This document shows, one piece after another, positions 32,242-39,935 of a stretch of DNA of 64,000 bases. Source of the stretch: DASZBX01 sp035943635 (GTDB lineage Bacteria; Actinomycetota; Actinomycetes; Streptomycetales; Catenulisporaceae); the NCBI GenBank assembly GCA_035943635.1, contig DASZBX010000007.1:62001-126000 (forward strand), read 5' to 3'. The notes below the pieces were generated by a model that was not told the origin of the DNA, ran no database searches, and saw only the letters and a program-made list of their open reading frames with translations. The position numbers and the translations under genes are program-made. How positions within the stretch are numbered: the first letter of the stretch is position 1; every line of letters starts with the position of its first letter.

Positions 32242-34088
32242 TGACTATGCATCTGAATAAACCAATCCCGAATCAGCGACTACGTGCCGCACGGATGGCG
32301 ATGCGGCTTAGTCAGAGCGAGTTCGCCACGGCCGTGCGGCACGCCGGAGCGAGCCTGGGCGAACCGAACGAGTGCACGAAGAGGCTGGTGCAGAAATGGG
32401 AAAGCGGGGAACACAGCGCGATCCGCCCGAATTATCGCAGAGCTCTGCAGGCGGTGACCAGGATCCCGTACGAGCAACTCGGCTTCCTGGGCGCGCCGAC
32501 GGCGCCGGTGGTGCCGATAGCCCAGGTGCTCGAGACGGCCACGTCCGTGATGCCGCGCACGCCGCCGGTCCGCGGGCTGCCGCAGTCCGGCGTCGAGGGC
32601 GACCGGCTGCGGTACGCGCTGACCCGGCCGGGCTACGCGGACGAGGACTCGGTGGCGCTGATCGAGGCGCACACCAGCCAGCTGTTCGTGCTCGAACACA
32701 CCCGGGCCGCGCGGCTGCTCGCCCCGCAGGTGGCCATGCACCTGGACGAGGTCGCCTCGGTGCTGGCCGGCGCACGTCGCAGCGTGCTGCGGCAGAAGCT
32801 GGCCTCGACCGGCGGCCGGAGCGCGGCACTGGCCGGCTGGCTGGCGTTCGACTGCGGGGATGTGCAGGGCGCGCACCGCTGGTGGGACAACGCGCTCGCC
32901 GCGGCGCAGGTCGCGGCGGACAGTCCGCTGCTGGCGTGCACGCTGACGTACCTGTCCTGCTCGGCGGCCGACCGCGGCGACCCGACCACGGCCTGGCAGC
33001 TGGCCAACACCGCGCTGGGCCACGCCGGCTCCAACCCCCGGGCCAAGGCGTGGATGGCGGCCCGGGCCGCCCAGGAGGCGGCCACGATGGGCGAGCGGTA
33101 CGCGGCCCAGGTGGCGCTCGAGCTGTCGTTGGAGCTGGGCGCCGGATTCTCCGCCGCGGACCTGCTGCGCGACCAGGTCGAGCAGCCGTGGGCGGGGAGT
33201 TTCGACCTGGTCTGCCTGTACGCGATGGCGGCGGGCACCTACGGCCGGCTCGGCGAGCTGCGCCAGTCCCGGGAACTGGTGGCGCAGGCGCTGAAGGCCA
33301 TGCGGATGCCACAGCTCGGCGAGGCGGACGGTCGCCGCGCGGGTGACCGTGCGGGTGACAGCGCCGGGGACGGCGGGCCGGAGCAGTCCGACGGGCGCGG
33401 CGGCGAGCGCGGCGGCGGGCGGGTCGGCGAGCCGGGGCGGGAGGATGGGGGCGATCCGGGCTACGGTTCGCCCGGCGACCCGGGTGGCGACCCGGCTGAC
33501 CTGGCTGATGCTGCCGGTGCGTCCGACTTTCCGGACATGGCGGCCCTGCTGGGCGCGGCCGGTCTGCCGGGCGCCGCCGGGTATCCGGGGGCGTACGCAT
33601 CGCCGGTCTCGTATGCCGGGTTGCGGGCACAGGGCGCTGTCTCGCCGGAGGAGTCCGGTGACCTGTTCGGGTCCGAGCAGGGTCCGTTCCCCGGGTCGGG
33701 CGAGGAGGGCGCGTCGGCGCATTCCGTGAGCTCCGCACAGTTCACGGCAGGCGCCGGGCCGTCGTCCGGATCCGACGAGTGGTACGGCAACCCCCAAGGC
33801 GCCGGACTGTTCGGGCCGGACGGGGAACCGTACGAGGGCTACGGTCTGCCCGACCCGCTCGACCTGGTCGGGCGGGCGATCCCGGACCAGGGCAACGCCC
33901 AGGTCAAGTCCCGGTCCATGGCGTTGGCGGAGATCGCCTACGCCGCCACCCGGATCGGCGAACTGGACCTGGCCCGGGAGTCCGGCCGGCTGGCCAACGA
34001 CCTGGCCGGACGGTTGGAGGTGTCCCAGGCGAAGCGGCGGCTACGCGCCCTCGCGCCGCTGCTCGCGGAGTCCCGTCGGGGCCGGTAA
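32241..34088 (+). CDS. XRE-type helix-turn-helix regulator with TPR and disordered insert
   Basis: 615 aa from GTG 32241, or ATG 32247. HTH at about 10-90: RLRAARMAMRLSQSEFATAV, RLVQKWESGEHSAIRPNYRR, ending EQLGF, like the regulator at 3858. Helical TPR-like repeats span about 125-355. They are broken by a roughly 160-residue Gly/Asp/Pro/Ser-rich insert (about 360-530, GDRAGDSAGDGG and similar), then the last helical repeat resumes (QVKSRSMALAEIAYAATRIG). No RR motif here. Probably a large developmental or metabolic regulator; target unknown. Confidence 0.82.
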   Translation: MTMHLNKPIPNQRLRAARMAMRLSQSEFATAVRHAGASLGEPNECTKRLVQKWESGEHSAIRPNYRRALQAVTRIPYEQLGFLGAPTAPVVPIAQVLETATSVMPRTPPVRGLPQSGVEGDRLRYALTRPGYADEDSVALIEAHTSQLFVLEHTRAARLLAPQVAMHLDEVASVLAGARRSVLRQKLASTGGRSAALAGWLAFDCGDVQGAHRWWDNALAAAQVAADSPLLACTLTYLSCSAADRGDPTTAWQLANTALGHAGSNPRAKAWMAARAAQEAATMGERYAAQVALELSLELGAGFSAADLLRDQVEQPWAGSFDLVCLYAMAAGTYGRLGELRQSRELVAQALKAMRMPQLGEADGRRAGDRAGDSAGDGGPEQSDGRGGERGGGRVGEPGREDGGDPGYGSPGDPGGDPADLADAAGASDFPDMAALLGAAGLPGAAGYPGAYASPVSYAGLRAQGAVSPEESGDLFGSEQGPFPGSGEEGASAHSVSSAQFTAGAGPSSGSDEWYGNPQGAGLFGPDGEPYEGYGLPDPLDLVGRAIPDQGNAQVKSRSMALAEIAYAATRIGELDLARESGRLANDLAGRLEVSQAKRRLRALAPLLAESRRGR

Positions 34089-34469
34089 CACCGGGCCCGG
34101 CGGGACTCCGCTGGTTTTGTCGACGGGATTCTGCTGGGTTGCCTGGCGGGACGCTGCCGGTTTGTCGGGGGTCTGGGGATTCTATGGTGGGCCTGATGAC
34201 TCGGCTCTGGGGGCGGGTTGTGATGGTATGAGGTGCCCCACGAGATTGCGACACGTTCCGCGACACTCCGAGACATGCCGAGCGGGACGTTCAGGTCTGA
34301 TATACCTGGTCAGCGTCGTGAACGGGCGGTCGGTGCGGGGTGTCAAGCCGCGCAGCGGCGCGTTCGCCGCGGCGGTCTGCGCCGGTTGACGGTCGGCCCA
34401 GCGGTCCGGTCTGCTGGTGTCCGTGCGCTTCGGGGCACATCCATCGGGTCTGATACGTGGGAGTTCACA
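34089..34469. other. Gene-free interval before the TNT toxin gene
   Basis: About 380 bp with no coding frame that I support. The sequence becomes T-richer towards 34469, where the short GGGAG site of the secreted protein lies. No terminator hairpin stands out after 34088. Confidence 0.4.
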
Positions 34470-35132
34470 ATGAGAATCAGTAAGCTGACCGCTGTCCTGG
34501 CCGCGGCGATCGTCCTGCCGCTGGGCCTCGCGGTGCAGTCGGCCGAAGCGGCCGCACCCGCGGTGACCGGCGCGTCCGTGTCCGGTCCGGCCGGCGAGTG
34601 CTCCGCTGCGTTCTATGACGGGGACAATCGGCTTGGGCCTGCGCAGTTGCCGGTGCTGGGGTTGGTGGGTTTTGAGTTGTTCGGGTATCACCGCAGCGGG
34701 GATCTGACTGATGCGCAGTTGCTGGCGCAATATTACAACAGTGCTGCTGGGAGCTGGATCTACCCGCCGGACAATGGGTATTTGGTCGTGGATGGTAAGC
34801 CGATCGAGTACAAGACCACGTTGTACCCGGGCGAGGATATTGACCGGTATGGCAGCGAGTATGGTTCTTTTCTTGCTCCGACTGGGTTGCCGTATGCTTC
34901 GCGGTCTATTCCGCCGCAGAGTCTCGACAGTGTTCCTGCTGGGCCTTGTAATTACCACAACTACAAGGTGCTCAAGCCGTTTGCCGTGGATGCCGGGCCG
35001 ATTGCGCCGTGGTTTGGGCAGCCTGGGCTTGGGTTGCAGTATCAGCTGGATGCCGGCTTGATTCCGGGGGATCCGGCGTCGTTCAATGTTATGTGGCTTG
35101 TTAACAACGGATATTTGGGGCGGCTTAACTAG
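34470..35132 (+). CDS. Secreted TNT-domain NAD+ glycohydrolase
   Basis: 220 aa from ATG 34470. Residues 1-28 are a Sec signal peptide ending SAEAAA. The C-terminal 120 residues match the tuberculosis necrotizing toxin fold (DUF4237): YPPDNGY, the IDRYGSEYGSFLAP strand, LPYASRSIPPQSLD, YNHNYKV-like strand and AGPIAPWFGQPGLGLQYQL. The family cleaves NAD+ to nicotinamide and ADP-ribose; a conserved Arg and a Gln late in the domain are catalytic in CpnT, and Arg126 and Gln190/192 are candidates here. In M. tuberculosis the toxin has an antitoxin (IFT) next door; I find none here. Export would spare the producer. Codons are T-richer than in flanking genes. Confidence 0.85.
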   Translation: MRISKLTAVLAAAIVLPLGLAVQSAEAAAPAVTGASVSGPAGECSAAFYDGDNRLGPAQLPVLGLVGFELFGYHRSGDLTDAQLLAQYYNSAAGSWIYPPDNGYLVVDGKPIEYKTTLYPGEDIDRYGSEYGSFLAPTGLPYASRSIPPQSLDSVPAGPCNYHNYKVLKPFAVDAGPIAPWFGQPGLGLQYQLDAGLIPGDPASFNVMWLVNNGYLGRLN

Positions 35133-35307
35133 GGGAGTCTCTGGTACTGACGGCCGGAGCGGTCCGCGATGGCGGGTCGGTCCGGCCGTCGTCTGTCTGT
35201 CGGTCGGGGGTCCGGCGGCCAGGGGACTGGTCGAGCCTGCCGGTCGTGGACGGGTAACGAGGCCTTGCGGTCGGTTCTTTCGGTGCCGCTGGTACTCTCA
35301 TCGTTCA

Positions 35308-37464
35308 ATGCCATCGGACCCACAAAGGATTCAGCGCTTGAGCTCGCCAACGCCAGCGGCCGATCTCCCGGCCGTCGAACCTCCGCACTCCGAGGACGGT
35401 GCCGCTGCTGGAGCGGACGCCGCAGCTGTTCTTCTGGACGATGAGCCGGAGATTGACACCGGGTCCGTGAGTGGGCCGGAGGGTGTATCCGGGCCTGGGG
35501 GTGAGCCGAAGGGGGCGGATTCGGCTGCGGCCGAGGTTGCTGGTGACGCTTCGGGCGGTGAAGCGGGGGGTGGGGAGGCTGATGCTTCTGGCGCTCCGGA
35601 TGTTGGTGTGCCTGCGGTTGAGGGCGGCGGCGGTGGTGCGGGCGGCGCCGGGGTTGGGGTTGGTGGTTGGCCGGGGTTGATTCTTCGGCAGTTGCCTGTC
35701 GCGGTTCCGCCGCTGGTCTGGTTGGTTCTGGGCTGGCAGCGCCGTTGGATCACTGATGACGGGCTGATCGCGGCTCGGACTGTGCGGCAGATTCTTGCGG
35801 GCAATGGTCCGGTGTTCAATCAGGGTGAGCGGGTCGAGGCGAACACTTCGACGCTCTGGACCTGGCTGCTCGCCCTGGTCACCTGGGTTTCGCATGCCGA
35901 CGTCTATGCCGTGATGGTTGATACCGGGCTGGTGCTCGCGCCGGTGGGGCTGCTTTTTGCGTTGCTTGGCGCGCGCAATCTGCATCGGCGGACCTCGCCG
36001 GGGCGGGTCTGTGTTCCGGCCGGTGCTGTGGTCGTGCTTGCGTTGCCGCCGTTCTGGGATTTCGTCACCTCGGGGCTTGAGGATTCGCTGATCTTCTGCT
36101 GGCTTGGGGTGACCTGGTGGTTGGTGACCGGGTTGAACCGGGAGTCGCGGGGGCGGGCTGTCTGGGCGGTTGTTCTGGCTGGGCTCAGCTGGTTGGTTCG
36201 GCCTGACCTTTCTTTGGCCGGGTTGTTGTTTCTCGCGGCGATCTGGCTGATTGTGCGGCCGGGGTTGTGGCGTACGGCTCGGTTGCTGGTGGCGGGTGGG
36301 GTTGTGCCGTTCGCTTATGAGATTTTCCGGATGGGGTATTACGGTCTGCTTGTTCCGAATACGGCGCTGGCCAAGGAGGCGTCGAATACGCACGTCTCGG
36401 TCGGGTGGGCGTACTTTTTGAACTTCGTTGGACCGTATGACCTGTGGTTGCCGGTTGGTTTGTTGGTGCTGTTGTTGCCGCTTACGGTTGGTTGGCGGCG
36501 TTTTGACCGGGCCGCGTGGGTCGTGTGTGGGGCGGCTGTGGTCGCGAGTGTGCTGATGGCTGGGTATGTTGTGGCCATCGGTGGTGACTTCATGCATGCT
36601 CGGATGTTGTTGCCGCCGACGTTTACCTTGCTGCTGCCTGTGATGGTTGTTCCGGTTGGTATTCCGCGTCGGTCGGTGGTGGGGGCTGGGGTTGGAGCTG
36701 GGACTGGGGCGTCTACTTCTGGTGGCAGTTCGGCCTCACGGTTGGGTACGTTGGTGCCGGCTGGGCTTTGCTTGGTGGTTTTGCTTGGGTGGGCTTTTAC
36801 CTGCGGTATCAGCTGGCGCCTGCCTCAGGCGCCGGGGATGATTCCTAGTAGCGGCATCACTGATGAGCGCGCTTTCTGGGCCGCTCGTACTGGTGAGCGT
36901 AATCCGGATATCCCGCAGGAGTATGAGCTCGCGATTTTTGGGTCGGCTGATAAGAACGGCACGCTGGCCTGGTCTATTGCGATGAGTGCTGATTCTGGGC
37001 GGCCGCCGGTGTTGTTGTTCGTTCCGCCGGGTGGGTCGAAGCTGATCTCTGTTCCGTTGGATAAGTTGCAGTACTCGGTTGCTGTGCCTAGCGACATTCT
37101 CGGCACCTTGGGTGCGGTTGTGCCGCTGGATGGGCTGGCGATTGATGTGCATGGGTTGTCTTACGCGCTCGGTTCGCATCTGCAGGCGGGTACGGATGGT
37201 CGGGTTGGGCATGACAAGTACGCCGCGCCTGTGTGGATAGTTGCTGAGTACACGACTGTGGCGAGTGTGCCGGGGATTCCGGCTGCGGATGTCACGGCCG
37301 CTCGTAAGGCGCTGAGTTGTGGTGGGTTGGCGCAGTTGGAGCAGGCTACCGAGGCGCCGATGAGTTGGAGTCGGTTCTGGTCCAATGTTGTTGATGCGCC
37401 TAGCTTGACCAGCCTGCGTGTTTCTAATGATCCGGAGCAGGCTGAAGCGCAGCTTTGTGGTTGA
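35308..37464 (+). CDS. AftB-like GT-C membrane glycosyltransferase
   Basis: 718 aa from ATG 35308. A cytoplasmic Gly/Glu/Ala-rich lead of about 115 residues precedes 9-10 membrane helices and a C-terminal extracytoplasmic domain. The first loop has RRWITDDGLIAARTVRQILA then GNGPVFNQGERVEANTSTLW, the acidic GT-C signature seen in AftB (terminal beta-1,2-arabinofuranosyltransferase) and its relatives. TSGLEDSLIFCWLG and GGDFMHARMLLPP are further family blocks. Such enzymes use polyprenyl-phosphate sugars at the outer membrane face. Organisms outside the mycolata carry AftB relatives of unknown product, so the sugar and acceptor are open. Codon use is T-rich, like its TNT neighbour. Confidence 0.8.
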   Translation: MPSDPQRIQRLSSPTPAADLPAVEPPHSEDGAAAGADAAAVLLDDEPEIDTGSVSGPEGVSGPGGEPKGADSAAAEVAGDASGGEAGGGEADASGAPDVGVPAVEGGGGGAGGAGVGVGGWPGLILRQLPVAVPPLVWLVLGWQRRWITDDGLIAARTVRQILAGNGPVFNQGERVEANTSTLWTWLLALVTWVSHADVYAVMVDTGLVLAPVGLLFALLGARNLHRRTSPGRVCVPAGAVVVLALPPFWDFVTSGLEDSLIFCWLGVTWWLVTGLNRESRGRAVWAVVLAGLSWLVRPDLSLAGLLFLAAIWLIVRPGLWRTARLLVAGGVVPFAYEIFRMGYYGLLVPNTALAKEASNTHVSVGWAYFLNFVGPYDLWLPVGLLVLLLPLTVGWRRFDRAAWVVCGAAVVASVLMAGYVVAIGGDFMHARMLLPPTFTLLLPVMVVPVGIPRRSVVGAGVGAGTGASTSGGSSASRLGTLVPAGLCLVVLLGWAFTCGISWRLPQAPGMIPSSGITDERAFWAARTGERNPDIPQEYELAIFGSADKNGTLAWSIAMSADSGRPPVLLFVPPGGSKLISVPLDKLQYSVAVPSDILGTLGAVVPLDGLAIDVHGLSYALGSHLQAGTDGRVGHDKYAAPVWIVAEYTTVASVPGIPAADVTAARKALSCGGLAQLEQATEAPMSWSRFWSNVVDAPSLTSLRVSNDPEQAEAQLCG

Positions 37465-37663
37465 TGGGTGCGTGAGGGTTGTCGTTCTGGTTGCGCCGCC
37501 GTGTTGGCGTGCGTTTACTGCTATGCCTCCGGCGGGCCCGGAACCCCCAAGGATCCAATGGTTCGTGGGCCGGGTTCGGCTGGCGTTGTTGGTTAGTGCG
37601 GGGTGGGTCGGTGCGAGGCGGGCCAGTGCGGGGCTGGGCGGAGCTGGAAAGTGGGGAAAGTGA

Positions 37664-37696
37664 AGCCCGGCCGAGAGAGTGGGTCTCGGCCGGGCT
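37664..37696. terminator. Bidirectional terminator between convergent genes
   Basis: AGCCCGGCCGAGA and its perfect reverse complement enclose a 7-base loop, between the AftB-like stop (37464) and the aminopeptidase stop (37768). The rest of this 303-bp gap is G-rich and gene-free. Confidence 0.8.
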
Positions 37697-37767
37697 GGTG
37701 GGGCGGGGTAGAGCGGAGTGGGGTGGGTGCGAGTGGAACAAAGTGGGGCGGGGCGGGATAGCGGGAG

Positions 37768-39321
37768 TCAGGCGGTGGGTCCGGCGCTGACTTCGCGCAT
37801 CCACGCCTCTACGTCCTCGGCGCGGCGGGGGAGGCCTGCGGAGAGGTTCTCGTTGCCGTCGGCGGTGATCAGGATGTCGTCCTCGATCCGGACGCCGATG
37901 CCGCGGTACTCCTCGGGGACGGTCAGGTCGTCCGGCTGGAAGTACAGGCCGGGTTCAACCGTCAGCACCACGCCTGCCTTCAGTTCGCTGTCCACGTAGT
38001 CCTCCGTCCGGGCGTGCGCGCAGTCGTGGACGTCCAGGCCGAGCATGTGGCCGGTGCCGTGCAGGGTGAAGCGGCGTTGGAGGCCCAGTTCCAGTACCCG
38101 GTCCACCGGGCCCTCCAGCAGGCCCCACTCCACCAGGCGCTCCGCGAGTACCCGCTGTGCGGCGGCGTGGAAGTCGCGGAACGATGCGCCGGGCTTCACG
38201 GCCGCGATGCCGGCTTCCTGGGCGTCGTAGACCGCGTCGTAGATCTTGCGCTGGAGTTCCGTGAACGTGCCGGAGATCGGCAGGGTGCGGGTCACGTCGG
38301 CGGTGTACAGGGTGTGCGTCTCGACGCCCGCGTCCAGCAGGAGCAGTTCGCCGGGGCGTACCTCGCCGTCGTTGCGGACCCAGTGCAGGGTGCACGCGTG
38401 CGGGCCCGCGGCGCAGATCGAGCCGTAGCCCACGTCGTTGCCCTCGACCCGGGCGCGGCGCCAGAACGTGCCTTCGATCCAGCGCTCGCTGGTGGCCACC
38501 GCCTGGCCCAGTTCGCGCACCACGTCCTGGAAGCCCAGGACGGTCGACTCGCAGGCCAGGCGCATCTGGCCGATCTCCCAGTCGTCCTTCACCAGGCGGG
38601 CGCCGCTCAGGTACACCCTCAGGTCGATGTCGCGCTGTTCGGCCGCCGTCGGGTCCTCGCCGGTGCGCGGCTCGGAGCGGTCCGGTTCCAGTTCGGTCAG
38701 TTTGGCGTCCAGGGCCTGGTCGTGGCCGCGCAGGACCCGGGTGAGCACCTGCGGGCGGGTTTCGGTCGCGGTGGCCAGGTCCTCGGCCAGGCGGGCCGAC
38801 TCGCGGGTGGGCAGGCCCAGTTCCGCTGCCGCCTCGGCCAGGGAGCGGCGGCGGCCTACCCACAGTTCGCCCTGGCCGGACAGCCAGAATTCGCCGTTCT
38901 CCCGGTTGGAGCGGGGCAGCAGGTAGACCAGTTCCTCGTGTCCGCCGGCCTGGGTCGGCTCCAGGACCAGGACCGCGTTCTCCGACTGGTCGCCGGTGAG
39001 GAAGACGTAGTCGCTGACCGGGCGGAAGTTGTAGTCCGTGTCGTTCGCGCGGACCTTGAGGTTGCCGGCCGGGATCACCAGGCGTTCGCCGGGGAACGCG
39101 GCCGACAGCGCCTTGCGCCGCTTGGCCGCGTACGCGGACTGCTCGGCCGGTTCCAGGTCGGCGCGCTCGGTGTCCGCCCAGCCGGAGCGCATGTTGTCCT
39201 GGAGTTCCTGGGACGGCTGGGGGCCCAGGCCGTTCTTGCGGGGCTTCGCCGGCTGCTCCTGCGACTCGGCCGCCTCGTCTCGGCCGGCCTCGCCCGACTC
39301 TTCTACGACGTCGTCGCTCAC
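37768..39321 (-). CDS. pepP: Xaa-Pro aminopeptidase (M24B, PepP type)
   Basis: 517 aa from GTG with GAGGAGG 9 bases before. A Glu/Ala/Gln-rich lead of about 45 residues, an N-terminal aminopeptidase-P domain (about 60-240), then the pita-bread catalytic domain. Dinuclear metal ligands: Asp in LLLDAGVE, Asp in TADVTRT, His in LHGTGHMLGLDVHD, Glu in TVEPG and Glu in RIEDDI; all present. Releases N-terminal residues preceding proline, in the cytoplasm. Length slightly above the usual 440-490 because of the lead. Monocistronic, as its promoter region faces the pterin dehydratase end. Confidence 0.95.
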   Translation of the reverse strand: MSDDVVEESGEAGRDEAAESQEQPAKPRKNGLGPQPSQELQDNMRSGWADTERADLEPAEQSAYAAKRRKALSAAFPGERLVIPAGNLKVRANDTDYNFRPVSDYVFLTGDQSENAVLVLEPTQAGGHEELVYLLPRSNRENGEFWLSGQGELWVGRRRSLAEAAAELGLPTRESARLAEDLATATETRPQVLTRVLRGHDQALDAKLTELEPDRSEPRTGEDPTAAEQRDIDLRVYLSGARLVKDDWEIGQMRLACESTVLGFQDVVRELGQAVATSERWIEGTFWRRARVEGNDVGYGSICAAGPHACTLHWVRNDGEVRPGELLLLDAGVETHTLYTADVTRTLPISGTFTELQRKIYDAVYDAQEAGIAAVKPGASFRDFHAAAQRVLAERLVEWGLLEGPVDRVLELGLQRRFTLHGTGHMLGLDVHDCAHARTEDYVDSELKAGVVLTVEPGLYFQPDDLTVPEEYRGIGVRIEDDILITADGNENLSAGLPRRAEDVEAWMREVSAGPTA

Positions 39322-39500
39322 CGCTGGGTGCCTCCTCGGCTGCTGCTGGTACGGGCTGCCCCCGCGGACCGCCCCTTATTCCGGCCAGGGTATCTCGTCT
39401 CGGCAGCCGGGACTAGCCGGTGTGACCCCAGTGCACCAACCCGGCCCACTGGTACGGGTCCGTCCTGGTGGGGGCGGCGGCGCGCAGGGCGCGGCGCGGT

Positions 39501-39800
39501 TCAGCCGGGCAGGGCCGTCCGGACGATCGCGTCGATCCGGCGGGCCAGGGTCACGTCCAGGTCGGTCAGGCCGCCGGCCGTGTGGGTGGTGACCGCGAAA
39601 CGGACCGAGCGGCCGCGGATGTCGATGTCGGGGTAGTGGTCGAGTTCCCCGGCCGCGGCGGCGGTTCGGGTGGCGAGGTCCATGGCGGCGGCGAAGGAGT
39701 CGGTCTGCACCAGGCGGGACATGGAGTAGGGGCCGCCGAACCAGCCGTCCAGCGTAGTGCGCTCACGTGCTATTTCTTGGTCGTCCAGGCGGCGTGGCAT
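39501..39800 (-). CDS. Pterin-4a-carbinolamine dehydratase
   Basis: 99 aa from ATG 39798-39800; a GTG 15 bp upstream is the alternative and neither has a strong ribosome site. The family core is clear: LDDQEIARERTTLDGWFG at the start, AGELDHYPDIDIRGRSVRFA in the middle (usually GHHPD/N, here DHYPD) and THTAGGLTDLDVTLA. Enzymes of this group dehydrate 4a-hydroxytetrahydrobiopterin for aromatic amino-acid hydroxylases; in bacteria many have unclear roles. The first of the usual two catalytic histidines is Asp here, so activity may be reduced. Confidence 0.82.
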   Translation of the reverse strand: MPRRLDDQEIARERTTLDGWFGGPYSMSRLVQTDSFAAAMDLATRTAAAAGELDHYPDIDIRGRSVRFAVTTHTAGGLTDLDVTLARRIDAIVRTALPG

Positions 39801-39840
39801 ACGCCCATCGTGCACCTGCGGGGGAAGCTTGGAAACACTG

Positions 39841-39881
39841 CGGCGGTGGTGGTGGCCCCTGAGTGGCCTCCACCACCGCCG
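39841..39881 (-). terminator. Terminator downstream of the chitinase gene
   Basis: CGGCGGTGGTGG pairs with CCACCACCGCCG 55 bp beyond the chitinase stop, with the stem extendable inward past one mismatch. Confidence 0.7.
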
Positions 39882-39935
39882 TGGTGCGTGCTATGTGCTG
39901 GTTAGTTACTTACTTGGTTACTTACTTAATGTGTA

